A stretch of 64,000 bases of DNA. It comes from Parietichytrium sp. I65-24A. Its lineage: Eukaryota; Sar; Bigyra; Thraustochytrida; Thraustochytriidae. Where the stretch lies: contig BLSF01000003.1 in assembly GCA_012862575.1 (NCBI GenBank), positions 310,001 to 374,000 of the forward strand. The letters are read 5' to 3'. Below the pieces are notes generated by a model. It was given only the letters and a program-made list of their open reading frames with translations. It was not told where the DNA came from and searched no databases. The translations under genes were made by a program, and so were the position numbers. This document shows positions 1 through 11,765 of this stretch, one piece after another (the first letter of the stretch is position 1; each line of letters starts with the position of its first letter).

Positions 1-853
1 AGATTACCCGGAACGTGTTCCAGGGAATCATTTGTCAAAGAGCTCAACTTGAACATACTCGAGTTCTGAGCACTGTGTACCTGACTGACAGTGAGAACCA
101 GCCACTTTCCATCAAGCTTTACGCAGCATCGCGCTCACGTCATTCGCGTCATCTTCTTCACACGCTAGTCTTCACACGATGCTTTGGACGGCGAAAAAGC
201 CGAGGCCATTGGAGGCGCCCAGACGTGTGGTAAGCTTAGCGACGTTCATTATATGGCGGGATCAAATCTTGCGCTTTTGGGAGATTCCCCATGGGGAGAA
301 TGCGGGACAGCACTGCAATGCGTGTAATGCGTGGGGGCACAAAAGCTGCGGAGCTGCTGCGGAGCTTACCGTTCGTCCAAATTGTTGTGCATGTGGAAGT
401 TGCGTGCCGCATGTGCCGCATGTGCCACCATGAACCCCTCCCTGCGTCGTTGTGATCGTCGTGCCTTGAAGTGGCAAGCTAATGCATTTTCGGGAAGCGC
501 GTTTACAAATTCGCCATGAGAAACAACGCGAGACTTTTTTTTTGGTTGTTTGGGCACTGTTCGTGATCTGAAGAGGAAATGTTATAAAGCCCTCAGAAAG
601 AAATGCTTTGATGATCTTGCACCGCGAAAGGCGATTCGCTGTTTTCACGGCATTTCAAGCCCACACTTCTGAAGACTTGTAGAGAAGTATGCAACTAACA
701 AAGAATGAGGAGTTTTGAAAAGGGAGCAGATGCTTGTATTTATGATCAGGGAACAAAAAATCAGTACAAGGGCGGAAGACAGAAGGTGCCAAGAAGGCCG
801 GGGCTAACATCTAGTAAACTAAGGAAAGGTCTCGAGCGGACGCGCGGGCAAGC
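1..853. other. Gene-free left edge
   Basis: No open frame here has family-like composition or recognisable motifs. Frames of 60-130 codons occur on both strands but are low-complexity or antisense to each other. The segment is the downstream flank of the cyclin gene. A poly-T run lies near 534-542. I see no RNA gene. Confidence 0.5.
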
Positions 854-1531
854 TCAAAAGTCCGGCATGTCAACAAAGTCGAGAACCTTCTCGTACTCGT
901 CAGTATCGACGTAGAATTTGAAGGAGAGCATGTTGCAGAAAATGCTTTCCATACGGTTCACCTCGCTCATGTGGACTCCCCCGACCTTGCTCCAAAAGTC
1001 ATTGCCGATGGGGCGGTCCTCCTCGAATTTTGTTGCCACGAGAAAGCCGACCATGACGAGGCGGTGGATGTTTTGAGCATTGAGGTGGTAGTCTGGGCAC
1101 TCCTCCTGGAGGCGCTCGATGTAAATGTACGCGAGAACAGCGGAGCGAACGCCCGCGGATTCAATACCACCACCATGTCCACGCCAGATGTTGACGTAGC
1201 GGGCAAGGCGCGCGATGTAGTCCTCGATCCCAACCGCAGGGATCTTGCCCTTGGAGAACGAGTCGTTGTCGTTGAGCGTGTTGTCTTCCGCGATCTTGCT
1301 GTTGAGGAGCTTTGCGATTTGAGTGACGATGCTGAAGCCGTGCTCGTTAAGCGCGTTGGACTCGTTCAGAGTCGCTCCGCGGGTTCCATCCAAGTCCGAG
1401 ATCTCAGAGATGCGCTTCTCCTCTTCCTGCTTGCGAGAGCCAATCTTGCTGACAAGGTTGTTGACGCGCATGGAGATGCGCTTGAGTGTGCTGCGTGCCG
1501 GAGCACGGTTGTTTTCAGACATGACGCCCAT
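854..1531 (-). CDS. PHO80-like (P/U-type) cyclin
   Basis: A 225-residue protein whose C-terminal two-thirds matches the PHO80-like cyclin family. These small cyclins activate Pho85/CDK5-type kinases in phosphate, stress and cell-cycle control. The cyclin box spans about residues 105-220. Family hallmarks are visible: NAQNIHRLVMVGFLVATKF, then a WSKVGGV motif and a LNRLE-like helix (MSEVNRMESIF) ending in LSFKFYV. The first about 100 residues are polar and probably disordered, rich in Arg, Lys and Ser near the start. The start is an ATG with a second in-frame ATG three codons on (MGVMSENN). The gene is a single exon and stands alone, with about 7 kb of gene-free DNA upstream of it. The family call is strong; the partner kinase cannot be read from the sequence. 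Confidence 0.85.
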   Translation of the reverse strand: MGVMSENNRAPARSTLKRISMRVNNLVSKIGSRKQEEEKRISEISDLDGTRGATLNESNALNEHGFSIVTQIAKLLNSKIAEDNTLNDNDSFSKGKIPAVGIEDYIARLARYVNIWRGHGGGIESAGVRSAVLAYIYIERLQEECPDYHLNAQNIHRLVMVGFLVATKFEEDRPIGNDFWSKVGGVHMSEVNRMESIFCNMLSFKFYVDTDEYEKVLDFVDMPDF

Positions 1532-2710
1532 CTTGTTGTTCGGGTTGCGATCTAGGTCCTAGATTGGGGTTTTCTTGTTTGAAGCTTGAGACTTGCTCGT
1601 TCGCTTGAGTTTGGTGACTGAACAGTCTCGGCGAAAGGTCTTGGATGTCTTGAGAATGCAGTTCGCACAAAAGTGTTGTTTTGTCCCGAGTTGAGCAAGG
1701 AACGTGTCTTTTTGCAGCCGTGAGTCTGGAAAGAGAGCAGGGCGGAAAAGAGATCTGATTCGTCGCTGTCGGACACAATGGAGTCGAGTTTTGAAACTGC
1801 GAGCTCGAAATAGTGTTGAGGTACCGCGAGCTGAGACGGGTCCGTCCCTCGCCTGATTCACAGCAAGTTGTTGGCGAAGAGGTCAATGAATGGCACAAAA
1901 AGAGACCTGGTCGATCTTTGCTAGACTGCTGTTGAACTCAAGTTCGGGTTTGTGGTCGCCACGTCGACTTCTGATCTCTGCTTGCCTCGCTGTCTGGCTG
2001 GCGAATCGATGCTACCACAATTCAAAGTTTGCAGTGAATTTGCCTCGCCTGCCTCGCGCGATGGTCAGGATAGCAGCTATCTATCCAGTAGGAAGGACGG
2101 AGTGGCACTCGTTAGTTTCGCCAGTGCCCTAGCACTTGACTGTACACAGTACTTTCCCTCGCTAGTTGCTAGATAATGGTTTGTGGCGGCGCATGCAATT
2201 CAGACCGGTGCAGTGTGGCAGGCAGTCTGTGCAGTGAACGCAGCGAAAGTGGCCTCGTGAATTTGGAATTTGGAATTTGTTTCCGTCTCTTCGGCGTTTC
2301 ACGCGGCTCTGCAGCGGAGATGAAGGTATATGGGTACTGGTGTTGATGGGGTGTTGCTCAGTGGTGAATGTATGTTCCTCGCGTCTTACGAGTCGCGTGA
2401 GGGATTGAGGATTGGAGTAGTTAGTAGTCAGCACCTTCGTCGATGAGTTCTTGCAGCAAGGTCGTGCAATTCTGAATTCTGCACTCTCTTACGCGCCACC
2501 TGGGCAACGCTACCATGCGTCGAACCTCGTCGATCTTTGCTTCCTTTCTTTCCTCTTTCCCGGCAGCCCACGAATGAAATCATTTGAATTGTTGATGATG
2601 ATGATGGATGTGTGAATTACTCACGCGAAACTCTGCGCTCGATAGTCTCCCAAAGGTAGCATCATGACGACCTTCCATCATCCTATGTCCTCTCAGTCGA
2701 GGGTGCCAAC

Positions 2711-2740
2711 ATGTGTCAACATGTGTCAACATGTGTCAAC
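2711..2740. repeat. 10-bp tandem repeat, three copies
   Basis: The unit atgtgtcaac is repeated three times without change, with a partial copy before it. It is too short to be a CRISPR array or a satellite; it is a small minisatellite in gene-free DNA. Confidence 0.9.
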
Positions 2741-3162
2741 TCTGCCAACTTTCAAGGGTGCTTGCAGTGCTTGCCTGCTGCTCGCCACTGTGTCATTCCG
2801 TCTCCTCGCCTCCGTCTACCTAGCACGGACTAGCGAGCCTAGCTCTGGGAAAAGGAAACCGCATTGCAGCGTTGCACAGCTCGCGAGTGTAGCGGCTGTT
2901 AGCGCTCTCCCACGCAGGCGTCCATCCTTCCTTCTACTCCCGCCCAAAGCCAGTCCTCCCAAGCGACCCTGAGACTTTGCCGTCGACGATGCTCGCCACA
3001 ATCTGCGAGGGTGTTTGGAAGGACTCGAAGGACTTGACGCATTGATGCGAATGCATGCATTGACCATCATTGACCCCTGAGTGCGGAGTAATTTACGGAG
3101 TACTGAGTGTGCTGACTGTGCGATGACAGTGGTGACACCGCAAGCATGATGCACCGCGTACT

Positions 3163-3189
3163 GGTACTGAGAACTAGGTACTCAGTACC
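3163..3189. repeat. Inverted repeat of the GTACT family
   Basis: Perfect 8-bp arms, GGTACTGA at 3163-3170 and TCAGTACC at 3182-3189, are separated by 11 bases. Related GTACT/AGTAC palindromes recur at several other gene-free places in the window. Function unknown. Confidence 0.7.
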
Positions 3190-6100
3190 ATAGTACTCTT
3201 CTGGAGTTGAGAGCTTGCTCACTGTACTCGCCGAAAATGCACCGCGTTTACTGCGTTTACTGTGTTCCTGTCATTGATTCTGAACGAACTCACCCTGAAT
3301 TCATTATTCTGTTCTCTGAGAATAACGAATCCTGAAGAACAGATCTACAAGACAGACAGACTCACTGTCGCGCCACGTTTTGAATTTCCTCGCGTCGTCG
3401 TCAGTTGATCTCACATTCCCACATTCTCACATTCTCACACTCATAGAAAGGAAGAAAGTAGAGCAAGTGCGGCCAGGACAACCAATCAGGGACATTCTCT
3501 TGTCACAAATCCAAGTCGCTCTCACCGATTGCTCGCGAGCTGCTGCGACTCGGCCTAGGCCTCCTATCTGCGAGCTAGCTGGCCCTTCACGCGAGACGTC
3601 GCGAACTACCAAAGTTGCGAGTCAAATCGTCCTCCCGTTCCTTCCTTCTTTTCAACCCGAACCGATCAGTTGGGAAAAGTGTCCGAAGAGTTGCATTAAC
3701 AGTGACAGTGGGAGCATCCAGCTCTCCTGCTGCGGTCCGTGATTCGCGACTTTTGCAATCTCTGACCACTCTGACCGCTCGCTCACCGGTTTTTATTGAG
3801 TGGCTCAGATGGCTCAGAGTGTGAGAAGCAGAATTCAGAACTCAGAAGAACTTCTTTCACACTGTCAAAACAGAATAATTTACTGTTACTGTTGATTTTA
3901 ATCTAAATTCAAATATCCAAAAGCCTTTGACCGCTTGACTCACTCGCTCTCCGAAAATCTTTCCAAATTTATGATTCGAAATTCCATGCGCTGCTTTCGC
4001 TGTGCCGTCGAACTGCTCCGCAATACTTCCCAAAGACTCTTATGTCTCTTCATTAACTACCAATAGCACTACACCTCGTAAAGGCTGTTAAGAAACGCCT
4101 AAATCGAGAGTCCTAGACTCCTGAGGTTATGCGATTAGGTAACATGCCTACCTCGCACACTGCTAGTCCCGGGTACCATATGGTGGTGACTAACGGTTAA
4201 AGTAGGAGTGTGCAGACGAAATTCTCGGCACTGGATTTACAAAAGCAGGGTAGAGGTGGCTAGTCGAGATGCCTAGTTGTGTGCCGCGTCATAAGAGTTG
4301 GAAACGCATTACCCTGTGGAAGATGGCACCTAGCACGCGTTGGCTCCTGGGATGTTACTAGGGATGAATGGGATAAAAGTCTAAGAGTGGCTGTCAGTCC
4401 TGTCTTTTCGCAGTGGGCTGTGAATAGTGAGATTTTACCAAAACATTTCTCAATCAACTCTCAATTGAGTTGAAATCAAAACACTCAATTTTTTTTGAAC
4501 TCTTGGTTAAAAAAAAAAGAGAAGAGAAACGATAGAAAGCTGCACTTTATTGTGTGAAGAAACAGCTGGGAAACAGACATTATCGAGTGAAACAGGCGTT
4601 CATTTTATTGACTGCGAATTTGGCAATCCTGTGAAAAGCGAATGATGCATACATGCAGATGAGACATGATGGGCAGCATGAACGCAAACCTATGCCCACA
4701 CTGTCCACACATTCACATTCACGTTCACATGCACATGCAATCACACGCATTCACATCCACATTCAGTAGTGCCCAGTTAGTACTACACTTGTGTGGCAAG
4801 TTACTGGAAGGTGGAAGGGCAGTCAGAGAAGTCAGAACAACCAAGGCTTGCCTTTTTACATCTTTACCTCTTTATACCTCTTTTACCTTTGGACTTGCTT
4901 TTCCTTCGCGAAGAACGACAGCAAGAATCTCTCGTCCTTTTTTTTCAGCTGCTCGGATGTAAGAAACTTTTAACTGCGTTGCTGTTCTTCGCGCAGCGTT
5001 TCACTGTGGTTTGTGCCTGTTAACCGCACAAACAGCATCAAACAGCGCAGCAGCACTAGCTCCCTTGCGTACCAGCTGGTACCCCACACGGAAGCGCAAT
5101 ACATCGCATCGCATTTCACTCAAGCCCAAGTCTAATTAATTTCTGGGCTCTTCAGAATTCAGGTAGAGCTTTCGTCTGCTTTCGACTCGACTTGCAATCT
5201 TGCGCGGCGAGCTGGCAACCGCGCATTGGGTCCTGCATTCAAGCCATGCAGCCTACAAGGTGGCTTGCTTGCAGCGAAATATGCCGATTCCCGAGTCCCG
5301 CTCTCCCATCATGCCATCTTCCTCTCATCTTGCCATCGTCGACGCAGCGACAATTGGTGACAGGAGATTCAGGAGATGGCAGGAGCGGCAACTCGAAGTG
5401 TACCTACTACATCCTACTGCTGGCTTGGTTAGGTTGGCTAGCATGCCCGTCGCTGAGGTTTTTGCTCGAGATCTGCAGCTCAACGGTGCGCCACAGTGCC
5501 ATTGCTGGCGTTGTGAAACGGCAAACATCCGGCTTGAGGGGCCGGCTAACTAAGAATCGAGCGCAATGAGGCGCAACAACGAGCACTGTAAGCCGTCGCA
5601 TTCGACTCGTCCACGCCAGTCATGCCGCTCCATGCCTGTCTTCTTATGACTGACTCACTTGGTCCGTCCGTCAATGACTCCGCAGAGCTTCGCGATGCTC
5701 TGCTGGCTGGCGAGAGAAAGAAAGAAACACAGAAAACGTTCGAGCTCCTGAAGCTCCGAAGCCGCTGAAGCCTTTGTTCCGCGACCGAGCGCAGGAACAG
5801 GACCACCGTCTCGTCTATACCGGTAAGTTGTCAACAACTCGAAGTCCGTCATCATCACGGACTCACGGTGACACTGACTCAGCAACGCCAGCAATCGTTT
5901 GCGCTCAGGAGCGCTGGACCATCTCCGTATGTTTGGCGCGATTCTTTGCAGTCACTGTCACATCCTGTCAACGACTTGTTGTTCAATGAATCAACTGTAA
6001 ATACATGATGCTTTCAATTCCATTCAAACATGAAATTACTGTTAATTCAATTTCAATCAAAGTAAAATATTTATTCATTTCTCGATGGGCAATCAATATA

Positions 6101-6214
6101 AAGTAAAATGGGTGACTCTCTCATGCGTCCAGGTCTACGCGAGTGCCTCCGCCGTTCCCAAAACAACTTGCGAAACCGATTTCGCGACACTCCGCAACAT
6201 CAATCCACGCTCTT

Positions 6215-6234
6215 AGTCAGTCAGTCAGTCAGTC
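6215..6234. repeat. agtc tetranucleotide microsatellite
   Basis: About five uninterrupted agtc units. Similar tcag/atga tetranucleotide tracts lie near 6985-7035. Confidence 0.85.
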
Positions 6235-8532
6235 ATAATCAGTCCGTCAATTTCCTCAATTCGCCGAGCGACTTCAGCTTCTATACTACTCAGCTCTTTC
6301 GAAGTCACTTTTTCCACTTTTTCCATTCTTTCCTTTTCTTTTTTCCATTGACGACCTGCTGGGACAGTACTCAAGCTGGCTTCTTTGGCATGATGACGCG
6401 CCGCAGCTGGCCGTGCCTAGCGCTCTGCTACTTTGAACTGTGCAAAAGGAGAAGATTCACGTTGTGTTGGCAGCGTGATGCTAGACTAGCTTGTAGATGG
6501 GATAAGAATGGTTTTGGAAGCCCCAACTGGCTGGAACAGAGAACGATCTAAGAACGAAAGTTGGTAAGAAGCTTTCACTTGGGAGATCTCGCGCGAAAGC
6601 ATAGAAAGCATGTGCGAAAGCAGGTGTTTCCTAGTCTTTCCACGTACTTCCGATGCATTTTCGCACAATCCGGCAAGCGGCCTAGTGCTGTTGCTAGTGA
6701 CCTGGCAAAGTGCGAGAGCATTGGCGAGCGCGACCCAGCTCTTTCGCAATCCTCCGCAACTGACGTGACTTGGAATGCTGCTCCATCACTGACATCACAG
6801 CTTGCGTTCGTTCGCAAGTGTACAAAGTACAGCGGACAAGGTGATCGCGTGCTGAGGTGCAACACACGCCGATCGCCGTCCGCAACTCCGCAAACCTTTG
6901 CGCTCAGCGGTCCTTGCCGTCGCGCGATATTGCGAGACACCCTTTTTAGTTTTTAGTTTCATTGCCAAGTGACTTCAAGAATGATAAGCTTAGAATGAAT
7001 GAATGGAAAGAATGATAAGAATGAATGAATGAATCGACTTTGTACTTTCACTCACCTACTAGTCCACTTTTCGAGCGCCTAATACCACGACTAAGAGCTC
7101 TTGTTAATCGCGGATAAATTTGTCGTATGGTATCTTTATAAAATGGTAAGGTTGCATAGAATCAGGTTGGTGTGTACCGCCCGCATCTTCTCTGGTCGAC
7201 GTAAACAGTAGTAGTTGGATTTCGCCGTGCGTGTTGTGCGTGTTGTGCGCGTTGGATGGATTGCTATGGTTTAGTTAGTGGAGTGTGAGTCAAGAGTGGG
7301 ATAGTGCAATCACGACATTAACGGCGAACGAATCGGGTTGAAGTACTCAGTACCTACTAGAGACTTTTATCCATTTTATCGCGATGAAGAAGAGTTGCTA
7401 GTGGAGTGAAATCAGGCGAGCTGAGGTGAAATCAATTGCGATTGCAAATCACTGCCAACGCTGTCAACGCGCTCCGGAATCTGTGAGCGTGCGTTCTTTG
7501 TTTCTTTCTTCGCTGCACTCCGTAATACTCCGTAATCCCAATTGACGAAATACATATGGAGACTTTTGCCAGTGCAGGTAGGCGCTGTGAAAGCAGAGGT
7601 AATAGCACCGACGTTGCCTGTCATTGAACACACTCCTCTGGCTCAGCTCTGGCGAGGTGTTTAGGTTTTCTGTCTCTGCTCACCGCTTTCCCTCTCTCTC
7701 TCCCCCTCTCCCTTCCCTCTTGAACAAAGTCTAAGCCCAAAAGCAAGGCGAGTAGCAGACTTCGGGTGACGCGTCAGCACGACAATATCAGGCGCCCTTG
7801 TTCTGACTGAGACCCCTGAGCCTGTGATCAGGCGAAGGAGAAGGGCGGCCACCTCGCACCAACGGACGGCTGGCAGGTCTGCTTTTACACTCGCAAATAC
7901 CAACCACTCCCTCCAAGGGAGCTAGCCTCCGGTCCCCGAGTGTCCCGAGTGTTCCGAGTGGCATGAGACTCGGTTGTACCGGTGAGAGGAGGTAGCCGTG
8001 TGTGTTGCATGTGGTGTGTTGGCGTTTTTCTGCGACACAACAAGATCAGCTACAGTGCGTAGCGCCCTTCGGGTTCGTCTCCACTCCGCTCTAGTCGAGC
8101 AAGCACCGCAAGCACACATACAACTTCCCATCACCACAAGTTGGCTTGCGCAAGTAGTCGAGAGGGTGAAAATCACCGATCCAAGCCGTCAGGCAAGAGA
8201 TTCAAATCCTTCGGCGGCACAATCGAGCGCATCAAAAGGCAGAGAACGCCAACAGGACCAAGCCTAAGCTCCGCGTCGGGCTGGCAAGCTAAACCGGCAG
8301 GTAGTTTTAAAGTCGTCTTTGAATGTGGTACACAACGACTTGTTTTTGCAGAGAGGCATTGTACCCAGCACTCACTCAGCGCCGTAGAGTGTAGAAAAAC
8401 CAAAAGTCGATTCGTCCCCGTGAGCCGCCCTTCTTCTAGTTGAAGGTGCGGGATTTGCACCGAAAGGTTCTTCAAGTGGTCGCACATTGTCTCACTGTCA
8501 GGTGATACTGATACAAAAGGGCCACAGGCAAC

Positions 8533-9912
8533 ATGGGCAGTCACGGAATCATGGAGATCTCTGTCAAGCCTCTCGACTTGGAGGACCGTCCTCACTCTGG
8601 CGATGGGCACAGCTCAGCGTCGGGCAAGCGCTCCGTGGACCCCTTCGCAAATCGCTCCGAAGATGACCCCATCATGCGCCACGGGAGAACTATGCGCGTC
8701 TTCTTGGTTGGGAATGCCATCTTGGGCCTCGCTACAGTTGGCGCTGCACTTTACATCTTGCTGCACAGCTCCCTGATCGTTGAGTACGCTGAAGTTACTC
8801 TTGGAATCCTCGACCCGGATTACCTTGTGATCGTAAGGTTCTTGCTCTTTTCCCCGATCGTTGCCGGGGTGGTCATCTTTATCTTCGCGGTCGCCTCCGT
8901 CTACTTTTCCCGGATGACGATCGCCCAAGCTGACAAATTCAATGCAGTGATGGACAGCGAGAATGGCTGTTGTAAAAGGCACTGCGGAAGCTCCGCGAAA
9001 GGCTGTTTTCGCGTCGTGTTGGTCCTCATGGGAATTGTGTTCGTTTTGCAGATCGCATTTGCGAGTGCGTACCTCATGTTTCTGCATTCCATGTTTCTCT
9101 CTATCGAACAAATGGCCCTCAACACGGAACCTCTCACACCCTTGGAAAGCGATATTTCCACTTTGCAACTCGCCATGTTCAACCTGTGCTGTTATGAGAA
9201 TGACTGGAGCAGTCAAGGCCAAGTGAAGCTCTGCCAAACAGAGGATGGCGAGTTTGTGCAGCCTTCTGAATGCTCTCTGCCTGATGAGACAAAGAGGTTT
9301 TCGAACACTCTTTGTACTTGCTACACATCAGATCGGTACGACACGTTCTTCGAGGAGCTCAGGAAATCAGACATGTGTGGTATCCTCTCGCAAGCCGTTG
9401 TGAAGATTTCCGAAAGCGACAAAATTCCAGGCACCTCACTGCCGATCAGCGCCTTCGTTTCCGTGGACGAAGCGAGAATTGTCGGTTTCAACGGAGAGCC
9501 CCAAGACGACTCCACGACTTTAGTCGCTCCAAAAGGCTATGGGTGTGGGTTCGGAGGCTACGCCAAGGCCTTCCAATGGATGCAGTTTAAATACGCATCT
9601 CAAGAGTCAAGTGCTGTGGCGATCGTTGTGATCGTGATCTCCATTCTAGAGATACTATGCGTTTTCGGAGTGATATGCCAACTGCAGACTGACAGCGACG
9701 AAGAATTTTTTGAGGAGATGCAGCATAAGATGGCGGTTGCAAACGAGAGGAGAGAAGCAGCAAAGATGCAGTCCCGCCCTTCTCAGTCTCCTTTGTGGAA
9801 ATTTGTTCCTATGAGGGTGCCCCCATCGCCCCCAAAGCTTCCTTCCATGCCATCTCCAAAGTGGGGTGGCAAATTCAAGTCCAACAACCCACCGTCGACC
9901 CCTCCAATATGA
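8533..9912 (+). CDS. Tetraspanin-like four-pass membrane protein
   Basis: A 459-residue single-exon protein with tetraspanin topology. A polar N-terminal tail of about 53 residues is followed by TM1 (about 55-78), a short loop, TM2 (100-125), a cysteine-rich cytoplasmic stretch (GCCKRHC near 145-151), TM3 (160-186), a large loop of about 170 residues, and TM4 (about 360-383). The large loop carries a CC pair (LCCYENDW, 219 on) and further cysteines (CSLP, LCTCY, DMCGI, GYGCGFGGY), as expected for a disulfide-bonded tetraspanin loop, though a strict CCG motif is absent. The C-terminal tail (384-459) is long, proline- and basic-rich, and atypical. Tetraspanins organise membrane microdomains and partner proteins; the partner here is unknown. 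The ATG sits in aacATGG. The assignment rests on topology and the CC motif, so a divergent four-pass family remains possible. Confidence 0.65.
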   Translation: MGSHGIMEISVKPLDLEDRPHSGDGHSSASGKRSVDPFANRSEDDPIMRHGRTMRVFLVGNAILGLATVGAALYILLHSSLIVEYAEVTLGILDPDYLVIVRFLLFSPIVAGVVIFIFAVASVYFSRMTIAQADKFNAVMDSENGCCKRHCGSSAKGCFRVVLVLMGIVFVLQIAFASAYLMFLHSMFLSIEQMALNTEPLTPLESDISTLQLAMFNLCCYENDWSSQGQVKLCQTEDGEFVQPSECSLPDETKRFSNTLCTCYTSDRYDTFFEELRKSDMCGILSQAVVKISESDKIPGTSLPISAFVSVDEARIVGFNGEPQDDSTTLVAPKGYGCGFGGYAKAFQWMQFKYASQESSAVAIVVIVISILEILCVFGVICQLQTDSDEEFFEEMQHKMAVANERREAAKMQSRPSQSPLWKFVPMRVPPSPPKLPSMPSPKWGGKFKSNNPPSTPPI

Positions 9913-10264
9913 TGGCGGTCATTTTTTCAAATACGTCCTCTCACTGTTTTTGTTTGGCTGTGAGATCAGTGTTTTTTCACGTTATGGGACTGTTGTATAT
10001 CTCGTCATCTCCACCTTCTCGTCCCCCGGTTGCAAGTTCACGCCCTCTCGTCTTGCCCGCCCATGGCATTTGTAGTATTTCGCTCTGTGTTTGGTTTTGA
10101 AAAATAAAAAGTCTTTGTGCGCCAATTCCTCCTCCTTTCTTGCCTTGCAATTCTTATGCAAGAATTGGAATTTTAATTCAAAGATAATGTTGCGGGGAGG
10201 CATAAGGGGTGTTATTCGGATACCGCCCCCGAAGAAAGCAGCTGTGCAAGTTCAATTCTCATAT
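9913..10264. other. Convergent 3' intergenic region
   Basis: This lies between the stop codons of the tetraspanin-like and Maf genes and holds both 3' UTRs. A polyadenylation-like AATAAA sits at 10103-10108 on the plus strand, about 190 bases after the plus-strand stop. Confidence 0.55.
10103..10108 (+). terminator. Candidate poly(A) signal of the tetraspanin-like gene
   Basis: AATAAA inside the A-rich run ttgaaaaataaaaag, downstream of the 9912 stop. It is a plausible cleavage signal, by motif only. Confidence 0.4.
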
Positions 10265-10975
10265 TTATTCTACAGCCTGGCTCGCTTCAAGCAGTAAACT
10301 GTTGGAAAGCGCGATCGGCATACCTTGCACGCTTTCCATTTCGCCTTCCCGCGGTCCGAGGTATGGTTGCAAAAGTGGATCCTCTGCAACAAAAGATCCG
10401 GCGCAATACATGATATCTCCTTTAGCTATGAGGTCCAAAGCGACTTGGTCCGGAACTGGCTTGAAGTGCTGCACAGCCACGTCCACGCCTTTAGCACGCT
10501 TCTTGGTGGCCACGTTTGTGACAACAAGTCCCGTCGTGCACTCCGCAGGTTTGTTCTCCAGCCCGTAGCTTTGCAAGTGTTCTTTCGCTTGTGTCTCACT
10601 CTCCGGCTTTTCCCTCGCCACACCATCAAACACGATCACTTGGTCGGCGCACACCACAAAGTCGGGCAGTTTGCCACCGTCTGCCTCGACTTTCGCCAGC
10701 TCTTCCATCAGCTTGTCAGTTTTCGCCATTGCAATCGCCAGTACCATTTCCTTCGGGTCTTCTCTCCGGATGGCTTTTTCGTCAATATCCGGACTCATCT
10801 GTTTCTCAAAAAGCTCAAAACCGTCTGGTAGCGCGCCACGGATCAGCGCCGCTCGCCATTTGCTGCTTGAGCCCAGCATCACCGTCTTCTTCGCGCTCTG
10901 TTCACTGCCTTGCGCAAGCCCTGACTCGCGCAGGTCGGCCGGCAAGCCTTTCACGCAAATGTGTTTTTCAGGCAT
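10265..10975 (-). CDS. Maf/HAM1-like nucleoside triphosphate pyrophosphatase (Maf family)
   Basis: Maf proteins hydrolyse non-canonical or modified NTPs to the monophosphate plus pyrophosphate, a house-cleaning role in the cytosol. The 236-residue protein shows the family landmarks: the N-terminal loop VMLGSSSKWRAALI, then SPDIDEKAIR, the central acidic site VVCADQVIVFDG, REKPESETQA, ECTTGLVV, and a C-terminal CAGSFVAEDPLLQPYL...SVQGMPI block. This ending with EDPLLQPY and SVQGMP resembles the plant/protist branch. The open frame extends six codons further upstream, but only from a TTG; the first ATG is at 10975. That leaves about 30 residues before the catalytic loop, so a shorter start is possible. 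It is single-exon and convergent with the tetraspanin-like gene. Confidence 0.88.
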   Translation of the reverse strand: MPEKHICVKGLPADLRESGLAQGSEQSAKKTVMLGSSSKWRAALIRGALPDGFELFEKQMSPDIDEKAIRREDPKEMVLAIAMAKTDKLMEELAKVEADGGKLPDFVVCADQVIVFDGVAREKPESETQAKEHLQSYGLENKPAECTTGLVVTNVATKKRAKGVDVAVQHFKPVPDQVALDLIAKGDIMYCAGSFVAEDPLLQPYLGPREGEMESVQGMPIALSNSLLLEASQAVE

Positions 10976-11330
10976 TTTGGTTCTGCTCTCCAAATTTTTA
11001 CACTCTGTCCTCTTGCTGTCTCTCGCTATCTCTCGCTATCTCTCATTCGTCAGCTGCGCCAGCGTGCCATACTCGCCTGAGATAAGTAAGATGCGCGGGT
11101 TCTTGGGGTGAGAACCGGGATTGAAGTGGTCGGTTCCAGTTACTAGTACGGAGGGACTACTCTGTACCGGTACTCTGTACTAGTACACTCTCAGGCTGTA
11201 CTTTCAACGATTTCAACGAATTCGGAAGAGACCAGACCTTTTGGATCCTTTTGGCTTACAGTGAATCTCGAAAAGCGGTTCTTGTGAAAAGCAAGACCAC
11301 AACTTACCCAGAGTTCGATGTTCTGAATTC

Positions 11331-11348
11331 TGAATTCTTTATTCCGTT
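11331..11348. repeat. tctgaat heptamer repeat
   Basis: ttctgaattctgaattct is the reverse complement of the agaattc repeat found at 12261-12284. Single or double copies of the same heptamer occur near 2470, 3830, 5155 and 50323. Confidence 0.7.
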
Positions 11349-11765
11349 GCAAAGCTGGTGTACGTTCACGTAGAAGGGTGCTGAGTAATATCGTGGCATT
11401 GGTTGAAACGACTCGGGCTCCGAATATCTTCAGAACAGAAGGTTGGTGCGCACCGGTATTAACGGTGGCACGCGGACAACAGGTGTGGAGAAGCAAAAGA
11501 TCATATCTTTGAGTCCTTGCAATTTTGGAACATGCTCCTCGTTTGCCGCGCGATAGTCACAGTAGTACCGGTCTCTCGTCGGCTCATTCTTCCAAGAGCA
11601 GTTCAACCTTCGTTTTCGCGATGGATGCAATCTATCCAATAAGCTGAACAGGACTCTAATACTTCGCACTACCCTGACACTATAGATAACTATAGGTCGT
11701 AACTAGCAGCTCTAGCCTAGAAGGGAGAAGAACCTGGGAAGTGGTGGTACCCTAGTACTGAGGGT

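Larger units (their letters stand above)
1532..8532. other. Seven-kilobase stretch without supported genes
   Basis: Long intergenic region between the cyclin and the tetraspanin-like gene, whose start codons point away from each other. The frames that exist (up to 147 codons, for example near 6108-6551) are Ser/Phe/Arg-rich, lack motifs and look like chance. It holds short tandem repeats, several GTACT-type palindromes, and a stretch at about 4080-4470 with a different, less repetitive texture that I cannot identify. Part of 8400-8532 is probably the 5' leader of the next gene. Confidence 0.5.

Noticed and set aside
6108-6551. 147-codon frame in the gene desert
   Set aside because: Phe/Ser-rich from T-rich repeats (agtcagtc, ttttcc); no motif and no neighbour support.
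8130-8225. tRNA-like patch with an agattcaaatcc box
   Set aside because: The T-arm lacks the invariant G53-C61 pair and no clover-leaf with a proper anticodon arm can be drawn.
8614-9237. 207-codon frame antisense to the tetraspanin-like gene
   Set aside because: His/Asp-rich composition is the complement of the membrane-protein codons; no motif.
10325-10831. 168-codon frame antisense to the Maf gene
   Set aside because: Fully overlaps a clear Maf family gene on the other strand and has no motif.
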